A stretch of 64,000 nucleotides of DNA from Desulfofustis limnaeus (GTDB taxonomy: Bacteria; Desulfobacterota; Desulfobulbia; Desulfobulbales; Desulfocapsaceae): assembly GCF_023169885.1 (NCBI RefSeq), contig NZ_AP025516.1, forward strand, positions 186,001-250,000, given 5' to 3'. Below the pieces are notes generated by a model. The model worked only from the letters and a program-made list of their open reading frames with translations, was not told the origin of the DNA and did not search any database. A program made the position numbers and the translations under genes. Below are positions 16,467 to 24,508 of the stretch, piece after piece (position 1 is the first letter of the stretch; each line of letters opens with the position of its first letter).

Positions 16467-16778
16467 GTGTTACTGCAGATTGAAATTCTGGGTCCAGCGG
16501 ATGACGACCGGTTCCGCCACGTGGTGCGGCTGCTTAGTCGGATCCTTGCCGCAAACAAACAGTCGGCATTTGTCACCCTTACCAGCGATTTCCAGCGGAT
16601 GATCGACGTGTGTGCGTTTGTGCCGCCGGCGGTTATGGTCAACGGTAGACTCCGGTCGGTGGGGCGGGTACCTGCCGTGGCGGAAGTGTGCGATTGGCTG
16701 AACCAGGTTCAAGCCGGCATGGGCGACGAACCGCCCGCTCACCCTGACGATGAGGCAAGTCCTGAAGAAAAGACTTGA
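16467..16778 (+). CDS. Small thioredoxin-like protein without active-site cysteines
   Basis: 103 residues. The opening IEILGPADDDRFRHVVRLLS and the later PAVMVNGRLRSVGRVP match the short thioredoxin-fold proteins of the TM0996/MTH895 group, which usually read GPGCxxC at the start and VPxVxxNGxxxxxGxxP later. Here the CxxC is replaced by ADDD; only one cysteine remains (DVCAFV). It cannot act as a dithiol oxidoreductase. The start is GTG at 16467, preceded by TGAGG. The gene lies 8 bp after the ArsR gene and ahead of the moaA leader. The fold is inferred from pattern, so confidence is moderate. Confidence 0.65.
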   Translation: MLLQIEILGPADDDRFRHVVRLLSRILAANKQSAFVTLTSDFQRMIDVCAFVPPAVMVNGRLRSVGRVPAVAEVCDWLNQVQAGMGDEPPAHPDDEASPEEKT

Positions 16779-16827
16779 AAGCAACCTCGTTTGATGACAA
16801 AATCAGAGCAAGTCTTGTTCTTCACCA

Positions 16828-16934
16828 TAACTCCGAGCCAAAGGACCTACGTCTGCGTCATTCGTACGATATGGTCCGCGGCCGAAAGGGCTGCATGGGA
16901 AACCATCCCGCCTTCCGCTATCGAAAAGGAGTGA
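16828..16934 (+). promoter_or_regulatory. Molybdenum cofactor (Moco) riboswitch-like leader of moaA
   Basis: The 158 bp before moaA holds a structured leader. ACTCC (16830-16834) can pair with GGAGT (16928-16932), which is the moaA ribosome-binding site. Inside lie AGGACC paired with GGTCC, a GGCC-GAAA-GGGC hairpin (about 16879-16890), a GGGA/TCCC hairpin (about 16897-16908), and GCCTTCCGCTATCGAAAAGG just before the start. This order and the 3' block resemble the moaA Moco motif of enterobacteria. Closing the outer helix would hide the ribosome-binding site, giving translational control. Identity is from pattern memory, not a covariance search. Confidence 0.7.
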
Positions 16935-16936
16935 TC

Positions 16937-17959
16937 ATGCGGTTCGTCCAGCACACGGACGACGGGTCTGGTCCGGGGCCCGTCGCTTCCCCTCTCGTTG
17001 ATAATTTCAACCGGTCTATCAGCTATCTGCGCCTGGCCATCACCGATCGATGCAATCTTCGATGCCGTTACTGTATGCCAGAACAGGGCGTGGTTCCCAT
17101 GTCCCATGCCGAGTTGCTCAGTTATGAAGAACTGGAACGGTTGGTCAGCATCTGTCTTGGCCTGGGTATAAGCAAAGTCCGGGTGACCGGAGGCGAACCG
17201 TTTGTCCGTAAAGGATGTGTCGATTTCATGGATAGACTCAAGCGGCAGCTTGGCGTCAAAGGCTTATATGTGACCACCAACGGCGTGGACACGGCGCCTC
17301 ATCTGCCGCGCCTGCAGGAAATCGGTATCGACGGGATCAACCTGAGTCTGGATACGCTGGATCGAAACTGGTTCCGCAACATAACCCGGCGCGATCGGTT
17401 GGACCAGGTGTTGGCCACCCTGTACGGGGCATTGGAGCGGGATATCCGTATAAAAATCAACAGCGTCGTCGAGGAAGATACTCCCGATGAGGACCTTACC
17501 GCGTTGGCCCGGCTGGCCCGGACCAATCCGTTGAGCCTGCGTTTTATCGAGAAGATGGCTTTTTCCGGTGGTGGTTCGAGACCGCCTCAACGGCCTTTGG
17601 CGGACAGGCTGCAGAGGCTTTTTCCGGCAATGGCCAAGATCGAGCAACAAGGGATCAGCACGGCCCGTCTTTTCCGTGTGCCCGGTTTTGTCGGTACTCT
17701 TGGTATCATCGAGGGATATTCCCGTCATTTTTGCGCCACCTGCAATAAGATTCGAGTGACGCCAAACGGTATGCTCAAGACCTGCCTCTATGATGATGGC
17801 GTCCTTGACCTGCGCCAGATGCTGCGCAACGGGCTAACCGATGAGGCCATCGGAGCAGCGATCAGGGAGAGTGTCAGCCGTCGGTTCGCCAACGGTCATC
17901 TCACTGAGAAGAGTCTCAAGAACCATGGTGAGCCATCGATGGCGACCATCGGCGGTTGA
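16937..17959 (+). CDS. moaA: MoaA, GTP 3',8-cyclase (molybdenum cofactor step 1)
   Basis: 340 residues. Radical-SAM cysteines are in CNLRCRYCMP (about 44-53). The second cluster site is FCATCNKIRVTPNGMLKTC toward the C-terminus, and the protein ends IGG, keeping the conserved Gly-Gly tail. MoaA converts GTP to 3',8-cyclo-dihydro-GTP. The ATG at 16937 is chosen over a longer frame because AAGGAGT lies 6 bases upstream and the upstream codons fall in the structured leader. moeA follows after 14 bp. Confidence 0.95.
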   Translation: MRFVQHTDDGSGPGPVASPLVDNFNRSISYLRLAITDRCNLRCRYCMPEQGVVPMSHAELLSYEELERLVSICLGLGISKVRVTGGEPFVRKGCVDFMDRLKRQLGVKGLYVTTNGVDTAPHLPRLQEIGIDGINLSLDTLDRNWFRNITRRDRLDQVLATLYGALERDIRIKINSVVEEDTPDEDLTALARLARTNPLSLRFIEKMAFSGGGSRPPQRPLADRLQRLFPAMAKIEQQGISTARLFRVPGFVGTLGIIEGYSRHFCATCNKIRVTPNGMLKTCLYDDGVLDLRQMLRNGLTDEAIGAAIRESVSRRFANGHLTEKSLKNHGEPSMATIGG

Positions 17960-17973
17960 AACGGAGATCTGTC

Positions 17974-19182
17974 ATGATATCGGTCCAGGAAGCGCTTCAT
18001 ATTCTCCAGCAACAGGTGGTGCCGCTGCGGCGGGAAACAGCGACATTGGAACAGGCCTACGGCTGCTATCTCAGTGAAGATGTGCATGCCCCCGAGCCGG
18101 CACCGCGTTTCACCAGTTCGGCCATGGACGGTTTTACCGTGCGCTGGGGCGATTGTTGCGCAGCCACCAGGGAGCAGCCGGTGACTCTGCGGATTATCGG
18201 CGAGAGCCAGGCCGGCATTCCTTTTTCCGGCCTGGTTGAGGCAGGAAGTGCGGTGAGAATCAGCACCGGTGCTGTGGTGCCGGACGGTGCCGACACGGTG
18301 ATACGGCGGGAGGATACCAGAGAGAACGGGGAGCGGGTGGAGATCCTTGCTCTGGGGACGATCGGACAGGATGTTCGTCGGCAGGGCGAGGAGTTCCAGG
18401 CTGGCGATCTATTGCTGCGACGGGGCAGCCGTTTGGGCGCGCGGGAACTGGCCCTGCTGGCCGCTTTCGGGATCTGCGGCATTCCGGTTTACGTTCACCC
18501 GCGAGTGTCGCTGTTGATCACCGGGACTGAATTGGCGCGACCTGAAGACGTTACCATCAAGCCCTACCAGATTCGGGACTCAAATTCAATCATGCTGACC
18601 AGTGCCGTCAAGGACGTCGGGGCGGTCCTGCGGTCGGTGATCCATGTTGCCGATAACCTTGCCGATACCATTGACGGAATCAATCAGGCGGTTGCCGCTG
18701 ACGATGCGGTGATTTTGTGTTCCGGTGGGGTCTCTGTCGGACAGCATGACCATGTGAAGGAGGCGGCAACGGCCGCCGGTTTCAGTCAATTGTTCTGGAA
18801 GATCAAACAGAAACCAGGAAAGCCCCTGCTCGCCTGCCGCCGCGGCGATACGCTGTTGTTTGGACTGCCCGGAAATCCCGTGTCGGCCTACATGTGTTTC
18901 AGCAACTATGTGCGTCCAGTTCTGGCGGCGTTGCAGGGTACCGCTTCTGTTGCCCGGTCTCTGACGGCGTGTTCTCCCCAGCGCGTTGTTAACAAAGGCA
19001 AAAGGACAAATTTCATCCGGGTGACCGTTGAGGAACGACCCAACGAACTAGCCGTGATTCGCGAAATGGAACGACAGGGCTCACACATGCTCAGTTCGAT
19101 AGTCGATGCCGATGGTTATATCGTTCTCGAACCCGGTGAGGTCCTTGAGGAGAACGGTTTGATAGAGGTCTTTCTATTCTGA
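17974..19182 (+). CDS. moeA: MoeA, molybdopterin molybdotransferase
   Basis: 402 residues. MoeA inserts molybdate into adenylylated molybdopterin. Family motifs in order: SSAMDGFTVR, ISTGAVVPDGADTVIRRED, ITGTEL, CSGGVSVGQHDHVKE and LLFGLPGNPVSAY, then a C-terminal domain. The ATG at 17974 has GGAG 9 bases upstream; a TTG at 17956 overlapping the moaA stop is an alternative start. It sits between moaA and a MOSC gene in one plus-strand operon. Confidence 0.95.
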   Translation: MISVQEALHILQQQVVPLRRETATLEQAYGCYLSEDVHAPEPAPRFTSSAMDGFTVRWGDCCAATREQPVTLRIIGESQAGIPFSGLVEAGSAVRISTGAVVPDGADTVIRREDTRENGERVEILALGTIGQDVRRQGEEFQAGDLLLRRGSRLGARELALLAAFGICGIPVYVHPRVSLLITGTELARPEDVTIKPYQIRDSNSIMLTSAVKDVGAVLRSVIHVADNLADTIDGINQAVAADDAVILCSGGVSVGQHDHVKEAATAAGFSQLFWKIKQKPGKPLLACRRGDTLLFGLPGNPVSAYMCFSNYVRPVLAALQGTASVARSLTACSPQRVVNKGKRTNFIRVTVEERPNELAVIREMERQGSHMLSSIVDADGYIVLEPGEVLEENGLIEVFLF

Positions 19183-19193
19183 GGAGGCGTGGT

Positions 19194-19631
19194 ATGGCCC
19201 GGGTTGAAGCGGTGTGCATCAGCGACAGGAAGGGTGTCGTTAAAAAGGCGGTTTCGCAGGTGGAGTTACGGACCCAATGGGGTATCGAAAGTGATGCCCA
19301 TGCCGGAAAGTGGCATCGGCAAGTGTCTCTGCTGGCTGGCGAAAGCATCGACCAGGTCAAGGAGATCCTGCCGGAATTGGAACAGGGTGCCTTTGCCGAA
19401 AACATCATCACCCGTGGTCTCGATCTCGCCGCGCTGCCGTTGGGCAGTCGATTGCGGATCGGGGCCACGGCAGAACTGGAGATCACCCAGATCGGTAAGG
19501 AATGTCACAACATCGGCTGTGCCATCAAGCGGGCGACCGGTGACTGTATCATGCCGCGAGAGGGAATCTTCGCCAGGGTTGTGACGGGGGGGACTGTCAC
19601 GGCAGGAGATGAAATAGTCCGCTTGTCGTGA
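19194..19631 (+). CDS. MOSC-domain protein
   Basis: 145 residues comprising a single MOSC domain, the fold also found at the C-terminus of Moco sulfurases. The conserved cysteine is in KECHNIGCAI. Stand-alone MOSC proteins of this size are often encoded with moaA/moeA in anaerobes and are thought to carry sulfur or handle Moco. The gene starts 11 bp after moeA with GAGG upstream, closing the operon. No MogA/MoaB domain is fused. Confidence 0.9.
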   Translation: MARVEAVCISDRKGVVKKAVSQVELRTQWGIESDAHAGKWHRQVSLLAGESIDQVKEILPELEQGAFAENIITRGLDLAALPLGSRLRIGATAELEITQIGKECHNIGCAIKRATGDCIMPREGIFARVVTGGTVTAGDEIVRLS

Positions 19632-19652
19632 GCGGTCGGGGCACCGTCTCGC

Positions 19653-20930
19653 TCAACTTGGCAGGTACCCGTGGATGATCTCTGCAAACAGTCTGTTGAG
19701 GTGGGCTTCGTCCGCCTCGACTAGCCGCTGGTAGATGCGGGGGGCAACGGCAGTGAAGGACGCCACCAGAACCGGGTCGAAACGGGTTGCCGATTCTCTT
19801 TCCAAGCAGTGCAGCGCCCCTTCCAGATCGCGCGGATCTTGGACTGCCCCCGGTACCGTTAGTCGATCGAAGTGATCGGCAATTGCCAGAATCCGTGCCC
19901 CCATCGGAATCGATTCTCCCTGCAGACCGGCCGGATAGCCGCTGCCGTCATATCTTTCGTGCATAGCGCGAATAACCGGTTCGGCCTCGGCGAACCAGCG
20001 CTGCTGCTTGATCTTCTGTGCGAATTGCCGATGTGCGGCGATCAGCTGTTTGTCCTGCTGGCTGCTGTCGCCCGCCTGCTGCAGATTGGCCGGCTGGTCG
20101 AGCCGCTCCAGGTCGCGGAGCAGTGCCGCTTGCACCATGCCGCGGGTGGCGATACGAGACACGTGTTGTTTCTCGGCGAGGCGGACCGCATAGATGACCA
20201 CGCGCAGGTGATGATGGCGGCTGACCGTCCCGTCGCAGGCTGACATGGCCGTCGCCAGCCATGTCAGGAGAAAACCATTGGCTCGGGTGGCGGCACCGCT
20301 GCCGGTAATGATGCGGTGTTGAAGAAAGAGCATGCCGGGATAGAGGAACAGGCAGCAGAGGATTACGGTTGCCGTGAGTACCCCGAAACCGAGAGCGACC
20401 GTGGTGGCACGGTTTTTCAAATCGGTCAGAGAGAGCCGGTAGAGGGCGTCGAGGAGGGCGATGGTGTGCCGCCCATGAGGGTCGCGGAGCAGCGTCGCGA
20501 ACGTTAAATAAAACCGGTTGTCGAGAAAATGGACCTGGTCCTTCTCCTCTGTCGCAACGACCGGGACTCTGCCGGCATCGTCAGGTTGCCGGAATTGCGG
20601 TGCGCCATCGGCCCGAGCAGCATCAAACAGGGGGTGCTGATCGGTGGTTGTTATCTCCACCGTGACAAAGTTGGTCTGCTGGAAGGCCTCGTGGAGCAGG
20701 TGATCGCGTACGGTTGGAGGTATCGCTGCCGGCTCCTTGGCAGATTGGAGCAGGATAGCGGTAAACAGGCCACTTTCCCGTTTGGCGTTGTTCAGCATCA
20801 GGTCGTGGAGCCGGTGATACTCGAGCCACAGCAGAGCGACGGTCCCGAACAGGAGCGCCAGCAGGCCGACCAAGGCGATCCGGCGAATCAGGCGAAAATG
20901 AATTTCCCTTTTGAAGACAAGTGGTTTCAT
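19653..20930 (-). CDS. Membrane-anchored HD-GYP-related protein with degenerate HD site
   Basis: 425 residues from the ATG at 20928-20930; a TTG at 20993 is an alternative. Two helices (about 13-35 and 175-200) flank an extracytoplasmic sensor-like domain. The C-terminal half carries MHERYDGSGYPAGLQGESIP followed by GARILAIADHFDRLT, the GYP half of HD-GYP cyclic-di-GMP phosphodiesterases. The first metal motif, normally LLHDIGK, reads LLRDLER, so at least one metal ligand is lost. Catalysis is doubtful and a ligand-binding or scaffold role is possible. It converges on the MOSC gene with 21 bp between. Confidence 0.8.
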   Translation of the reverse strand: MKPLVFKREIHFRLIRRIALVGLLALLFGTVALLWLEYHRLHDLMLNNAKRESGLFTAILLQSAKEPAAIPPTVRDHLLHEAFQQTNFVTVEITTTDQHPLFDAARADGAPQFRQPDDAGRVPVVATEEKDQVHFLDNRFYLTFATLLRDPHGRHTIALLDALYRLSLTDLKNRATTVALGFGVLTATVILCCLFLYPGMLFLQHRIITGSGAATRANGFLLTWLATAMSACDGTVSRHHHLRVVIYAVRLAEKQHVSRIATRGMVQAALLRDLERLDQPANLQQAGDSSQQDKQLIAAHRQFAQKIKQQRWFAEAEPVIRAMHERYDGSGYPAGLQGESIPMGARILAIADHFDRLTVPGAVQDPRDLEGALHCLERESATRFDPVLVASFTAVAPRIYQRLVEADEAHLNRLFAEIIHGYLPS

Positions 20931-21186
20931 TGCTGTCGTGGATGCGGATGAAAAATCTTGCCGCACTCTACCATCGACAGGGGCAAATGACAAACACCAT
21001 CAGAGGGGGCCATGGGTAATGGCATCCCGAAACCAGGATGATGTACTCCACGAAGTGTGCCGGTGTCGATCACCCCGGTAGTCAAAGGCTGAAGGCGGCG
21101 GGGCGTGGACAGGCAGGAGGGCAGGGCCTCGGCACCTGGGAAAAGAGGAGCGCCGCGGCCCTGCGATGGAGTGAGAGGGGGGCCGA

Positions 21187-21714
21187 TTACAGGTCGTTCA
21201 ACAGGTCGGCCGGTTCATAATACTCTTTGGGATGTTCACAGGAAGGACATTTGGTGGGCGGCTCTGTCCCTTCATGCAGGTAGCCGCACAGGCTGCATTT
21301 CCAGGTGATCGGCTTGTCGCGTTTAAACACCGTGCCATTTTCGACTCTGGCCAGTAGTTTCTTGTAGCGTTCACGATGCGCCGCTTCTATCTTGCCGATC
21401 ATTTCGAACTTAATTGCTGCCGCCAGGTTGCCCTCCTCCCGAGCGATTTTGGCAAATTCCGGGTACATGCTGACGGTTTCGTAATCTTCCCCGTCGACTG
21501 CTTCTTTGAGATTGGCGGCAGTGTTGCCGATACCACCGAGCAACTTGAAGTGATCATTGGCATGACGCATTTCATTGATTGCCGTTTCTTCGAAAATGCT
21601 GGCGATGTAATGATACCCTTCCTTGCGGGCCACCTTGGCGAAAAAGGTGTACTTGTTGCGAGCCATGGACTCGCCGGCAAAGGCTTCCTTGAGGTTCTCT
21701 ATCGTCTTGCTCAT
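21187..21714 (-). CDS. rbr: Rubrerythrin
   Basis: 175 residues. An N-terminal four-helix di-iron domain has the carboxylate/His pattern (AFAGESMARNKY, EETAINEMRHANDHFK, then AIKFEMIGKIEAAHRERY). A C-terminal rubredoxin domain has CSLCGYLHEG and CPSCEHPKEYY. Rubrerythrin reduces hydrogen peroxide in the cytoplasm of anaerobes with electrons from rubredoxin or NAD(P)H routes. A Fur-like palindrome covers the likely promoter (21787-21805), so iron- or peroxide-responsive control is expected. Single gene, no partner beside it. Confidence 0.96.
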   Translation of the reverse strand: MSKTIENLKEAFAGESMARNKYTFFAKVARKEGYHYIASIFEETAINEMRHANDHFKLLGGIGNTAANLKEAVDGEDYETVSMYPEFAKIAREEGNLAAAIKFEMIGKIEAAHRERYKKLLARVENGTVFKRDKPITWKCSLCGYLHEGTEPPTKCPSCEHPKEYYEPADLLNDL

Positions 21715-21786
21715 GGTGATCTCCCGTTAAAATGTACTGTTGTGGACGGACCAGCAGTGGCTGAGTCCGTATGAATACGGTTGGTC

Positions 21787-21805
21787 GATAATGATAATTT
21801 TTATC
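21787..21805. promoter_or_regulatory. Fur-family operator over the rubrerythrin promoter
   Basis: GATAATGATAATTTTTATC matches the classical 19-bp Fur box at 17 of 19 positions. On the minus strand it overlaps the spacer and -10 of a plausible promoter, TTGCAA-N17-CATTAT (about 21814-21786), 73 bp upstream of the rubrerythrin start. Whether Fur or a PerR-type member binds cannot be told from sequence. Confidence 0.65.
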
Positions 21806-21888
21806 GATTATTGCAACAAAAATCTGCTGAAACGAAATGATATCAAGTAATAATAGTTGGTAGTGGTAGCTAAGTCGAGATACTACCG

Positions 21889-21963
21889 GATAAAGTGTAG
21901 CCTTCAGGGCTACGGGTAAAAGACCTGGCGCAGGGGATTGCTTCCAAACCCTGCTCTTCGTAC
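21889..21963 (+). repeat. Dispersed intergenic repeat, copy B
   Basis: Plus-strand copy: GATAAAGTGTAG, CTTCAGGGCTACGGGTAAAA, GACCTGGCGCAGGGGATTG, CTTCCAAACCCTGCTCTTCG. It aligns block by block with copies A (11570-11644, minus) and C (24231-24306, plus). It lies between the rubrerythrin gene and the exported hypothetical protein, just past the latter's stop on the opposite strand. Confidence 0.7.
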
Positions 21964-21976
21964 CCGCCCTTGGCAA

Positions 21977-22600
21977 TCAGGGAGTCGCTGCGACGCTCGT
22001 CGAGACAGCAGGATGAAACGACAGAACAAGGGCCTCAGGGACGACGGCGATGTCGGTAAGCTGCAGTTCGACGGTCAGTTCTTTGCTGCCGGTGTTGGTT
22101 ACCAGTGGTTGCAGACGATCGATGGTGATCGGGATCTCTCTGCCATTGAAGACTCCGGCCAACAGCACGGCAATGTCATTGCTGGATGACTGACCGGGAG
22201 CACCCAAGGGGCGCACCTCGGGTCTGAAGAACAGGGTGCGGTCGGTCGGATTGAACCTCAGTGTCGCTGTCAGCCCAAAATCGGTCTGCACACTGCCGAC
22301 GTTGAGGCGGATCTGGTGTCCGGCTACATTGGTATTGACTTGCAGATCGGTGGCTGAAAGACCGATGGTGGCCGTGACCGATCGATCCTTGAGGTGCAGG
22401 TTCGAAATACGCTGGATAGTGATGGCACCATGAATCGACTCGTTCTGGGGGTCGATTGGTAGCGGCATTGCGTCGGTGATAATGTTCGTCAACACCGCTT
22501 CGGGCAGATGCAGCGTGACCAAGGTCCCTGCACCGACGGCGGGGGTGCCAAAAAAGATGATGAGCAACATGATGACAATGGGCAGTGTGGCTGGTCTCAT
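21977..22600 (-). CDS. Exported protein of unknown function
   Basis: 207 residues, not recognised. A signal peptide is evident (basic start, hydrophobic core IVIMLLIIFFG, cleavage near AVGAG at 22-25). The mature part is strand-rich with repeated hydrophobic/charged alternation and no cysteines, compatible with a periplasmic or membrane-associated beta-sandwich that may resemble the LEA/DUF2993 type lipid-associated folds; that comparison is tentative. It is divergently oriented from the helicase gene across 205 bp. Confidence 0.7.
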   Translation of the reverse strand: MRPATLPIVIMLLIIFFGTPAVGAGTLVTLHLPEAVLTNIITDAMPLPIDPQNESIHGAITIQRISNLHLKDRSVTATIGLSATDLQVNTNVAGHQIRLNVGSVQTDFGLTATLRFNPTDRTLFFRPEVRPLGAPGQSSSNDIAVLLAGVFNGREIPITIDRLQPLVTNTGSKELTVELQLTDIAVVPEALVLSFHPAVSTSVAATP

Positions 22601-22805
22601 GGTCGTTCTCGTCGAATTGCCGATGGTTCCGGACCGTTGTCGAGGATCGGCGTCGATTCGGTGGGTATGGGGTGGCGGCGAGCAAAGAGCGTTGCGTCGG
22701 CGCCGCTTCGTAAGCTATGTTAAGAAACCAGTATAATCGAATCGTTGGGATGAGGCACCTGCTATTCGTTCCGGCGATGGGAGACATCTTGTGAGGGGAT
22801 AGCGC

Positions 22806-24155
22806 ATGGTTACCTTGACGGTTGCTGCCGATTGTCTGTTGGAAGGCATCGATGATCAGCTGGAGCAGATGATCAAGGACCGGTTGACCATCGATAACCC
22901 CCACTATCTGGCGGCCAAACGATATGGTCGATGGATCGGTAAACGGCTGAAACCGACGTTGCGCTATTACGAAACCGTACCGGGAGGACTTCGCTTTCCC
23001 CGTGGTTTTTCCAATCAGGCAGTACTGCTTTGCCGGCAACAACTGGGCCATGATCCGCACATCATTGATCAGCGTCGACGATTGCCGGAGGTTAACTTCA
23101 CGCTGCTTGCCGAACTGCGCGCCTATCAGGAGCAAGCGGTTCAGCAGATCTGTTCGCGATCGTTTGGGGTGCTTGAAGCTGGAACCGGCAGCGGCAAGAC
23201 GGTCATGGCGCTGGCGGCTATTGCCCGCCGTCGGCAGCCGACGATCGTCATCGTCCACACCAAGGAACTTCTTTACCAGTGGCAGCAGAGGGCCCGGGAG
23301 TTTCTCGGTGTTGAAGCGGCTTTGGTGGGGGACGGACAATTCGCCATCGGGCCGTTGACCATCGCCATCGTCAATACGGCACGAAGACGGACCGAAGAAC
23401 TGGTGCCTCATTTTGGGCAACTGATCGTCGACGAATGCCACCGGGTGCCGGCAACCCTGTTCACCGACGTGGTATCTTGTTTTGATTCGTATTACCTGCT
23501 CGGCCTGTCAGCGACGGCGTTCCGCAGTGATGAGGGGATGACCCGGCTCATCTACTATTTCATGGGCGATCGTATCCATACGGTCGATCAGATGCACTTG
23601 AAGGTGACCGGTGCCGTTCTGCGGCCAAAGATCATCAGGCGAGTAACCGATTTCACCTACCGTTATCAGGGCGACTACCAGGCGCTGATCTCCGCTCTGA
23701 CCAGACACGAGGGGCGCAACCGTCAGATCGTGGACGATATCGTCCAGACCGTGGCGCACGATCCCGCCGGCACGGCCCTGGTGGTTTCCGACCGTCTCAG
23801 TCATTGCCAGGTCTTCGTGGAGCTACTGCAGCGCCACGGTATCGAAGTCGCCCTGCTAACCGGTCAGACCCCGCCAGATCAACGGGCGACTATTGTTGCC
23901 AGGGTCCAGGCCGGAGAACTGCAGGTGCTGGTGGCCACGCTGCAGCTCATCAGTGAGGGGTTTGACTGTTCCGGCCTCTCCACCCTGTTTTTGACCACAC
24001 CGATTACCTTTGAGGGGCGGCTGCTGCAGGTGATCGGACGAATCATGCGACCGGCGGAGAACAAATCGCCTTGTGTCTATGATTATGTGGATGAAGAGGT
24101 GACCGCTCTGCGCCGTTCGGCTGCTGCCCGGCAAAAGGTCTTGCTCAAGCTTTAG
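22806..24155 (+). CDS. Superfamily 2 DNA/RNA helicase (XPB/UvsW-like)
   Basis: 449 residues. Motif I is EAGTGSGKTVMAL near 125, motif II is VDECHR (a DECH box), motif III is LSATAF, motif V is EGFDCSGLSTL and motif VI is QVIGRIMRP. An N-terminal 100-residue domain precedes the helicase core, as in phage UvsW and short XPB-like helicases. It would unwind or remodel branched nucleic acid using ATP. No restriction, CRISPR or phage genes lie nearby, so a housekeeping repair role is likely. A plausible TATAAT lies about 70 bp upstream with a poor -35. Confidence 0.85.
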   Translation: MVTLTVAADCLLEGIDDQLEQMIKDRLTIDNPHYLAAKRYGRWIGKRLKPTLRYYETVPGGLRFPRGFSNQAVLLCRQQLGHDPHIIDQRRRLPEVNFTLLAELRAYQEQAVQQICSRSFGVLEAGTGSGKTVMALAAIARRRQPTIVIVHTKELLYQWQQRAREFLGVEAALVGDGQFAIGPLTIAIVNTARRRTEELVPHFGQLIVDECHRVPATLFTDVVSCFDSYYLLGLSATAFRSDEGMTRLIYYFMGDRIHTVDQMHLKVTGAVLRPKIIRRVTDFTYRYQGDYQALISALTRHEGRNRQIVDDIVQTVAHDPAGTALVVSDRLSHCQVFVELLQRHGIEVALLTGQTPPDQRATIVARVQAGELQVLVATLQLISEGFDCSGLSTLFLTTPITFEGRLLQVIGRIMRPAENKSPCVYDYVDEEVTALRRSAAARQKVLLKL

Positions 24156-24230
24156 GAAACGTTGAGGGAACCTTGAGAAAGTGCCAGCACGTCAATCTCA
24201 TCGTGGCGCCATAAAAGGTCGATTCATCCA

Positions 24231-24306
24231 GATAAAGCGTAGGTTTCAGGGTTACGGGCACAAGACCGGGCGAAGGGCATCGATTCCAAACGCTGCTCTT
24301 CGGCTC
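24231..24306 (+). repeat. Dispersed intergenic repeat, copy C
   Basis: Plus-strand copy: GATAAAGCGTAG, TTTCAGGGTTACGGGCACAA, GACCGGGCGAAGGGCATCG, ATTCCAAACGCTGCTCTTCG. The same blocks occur at 21889 (plus) and 11570-11644 (minus). It lies about 200 bp before typA on the same strand. Confidence 0.7.
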
Positions 24307-24393
24307 CATCGCCGTCACGCCACGGCTGACAGACCGGCCATGGATGGCGCGTTGGTACCGGTTGGTGGTTGCCTCGCCATTTCACATATGTGC

Positions 24394-24422
24394 TTGCACT
24401 GTTCGCCGGTTTGCGGTATGTT
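24394..24422 (+). promoter_or_regulatory. Candidate promoter of typA
   Basis: TTGCAC (24394-24399), 17-bp spacer, TATGTT (24417-24422). A start near 24430 gives an 80-nt leader. Spacing is ideal and each box matches 4 to 5 of 6 bases. Confidence 0.5.
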
Positions 24423-24508
24423 GGCGGCCCCCGCCGCCCCGGATGTAACACGGTCACCGAGGCCGATAACCCGTGACGTAATCAAGAGGCTCCTCAGCGA
24501 GTACCGAT

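Larger units (their letters stand above)
24156..24508. other. Intergenic region between the helicase gene and typA
   Basis: 353 bp. It contains repeat copy C (24231-24306) and a typA promoter candidate (24394-24422). No gene is supported. Confidence 0.6.

Noticed and set aside
21730-21745. AGTACATT half-site near the rubrerythrin start, similar to the LexA-like operator
   Set aside because: Only one half is present and no palindrome; likely chance.
22176-23441. 421-codon minus-strand frame opposite the helicase gene
   Set aside because: It is an antisense shadow of the helicase and exported-protein genes, with no domain of its own.
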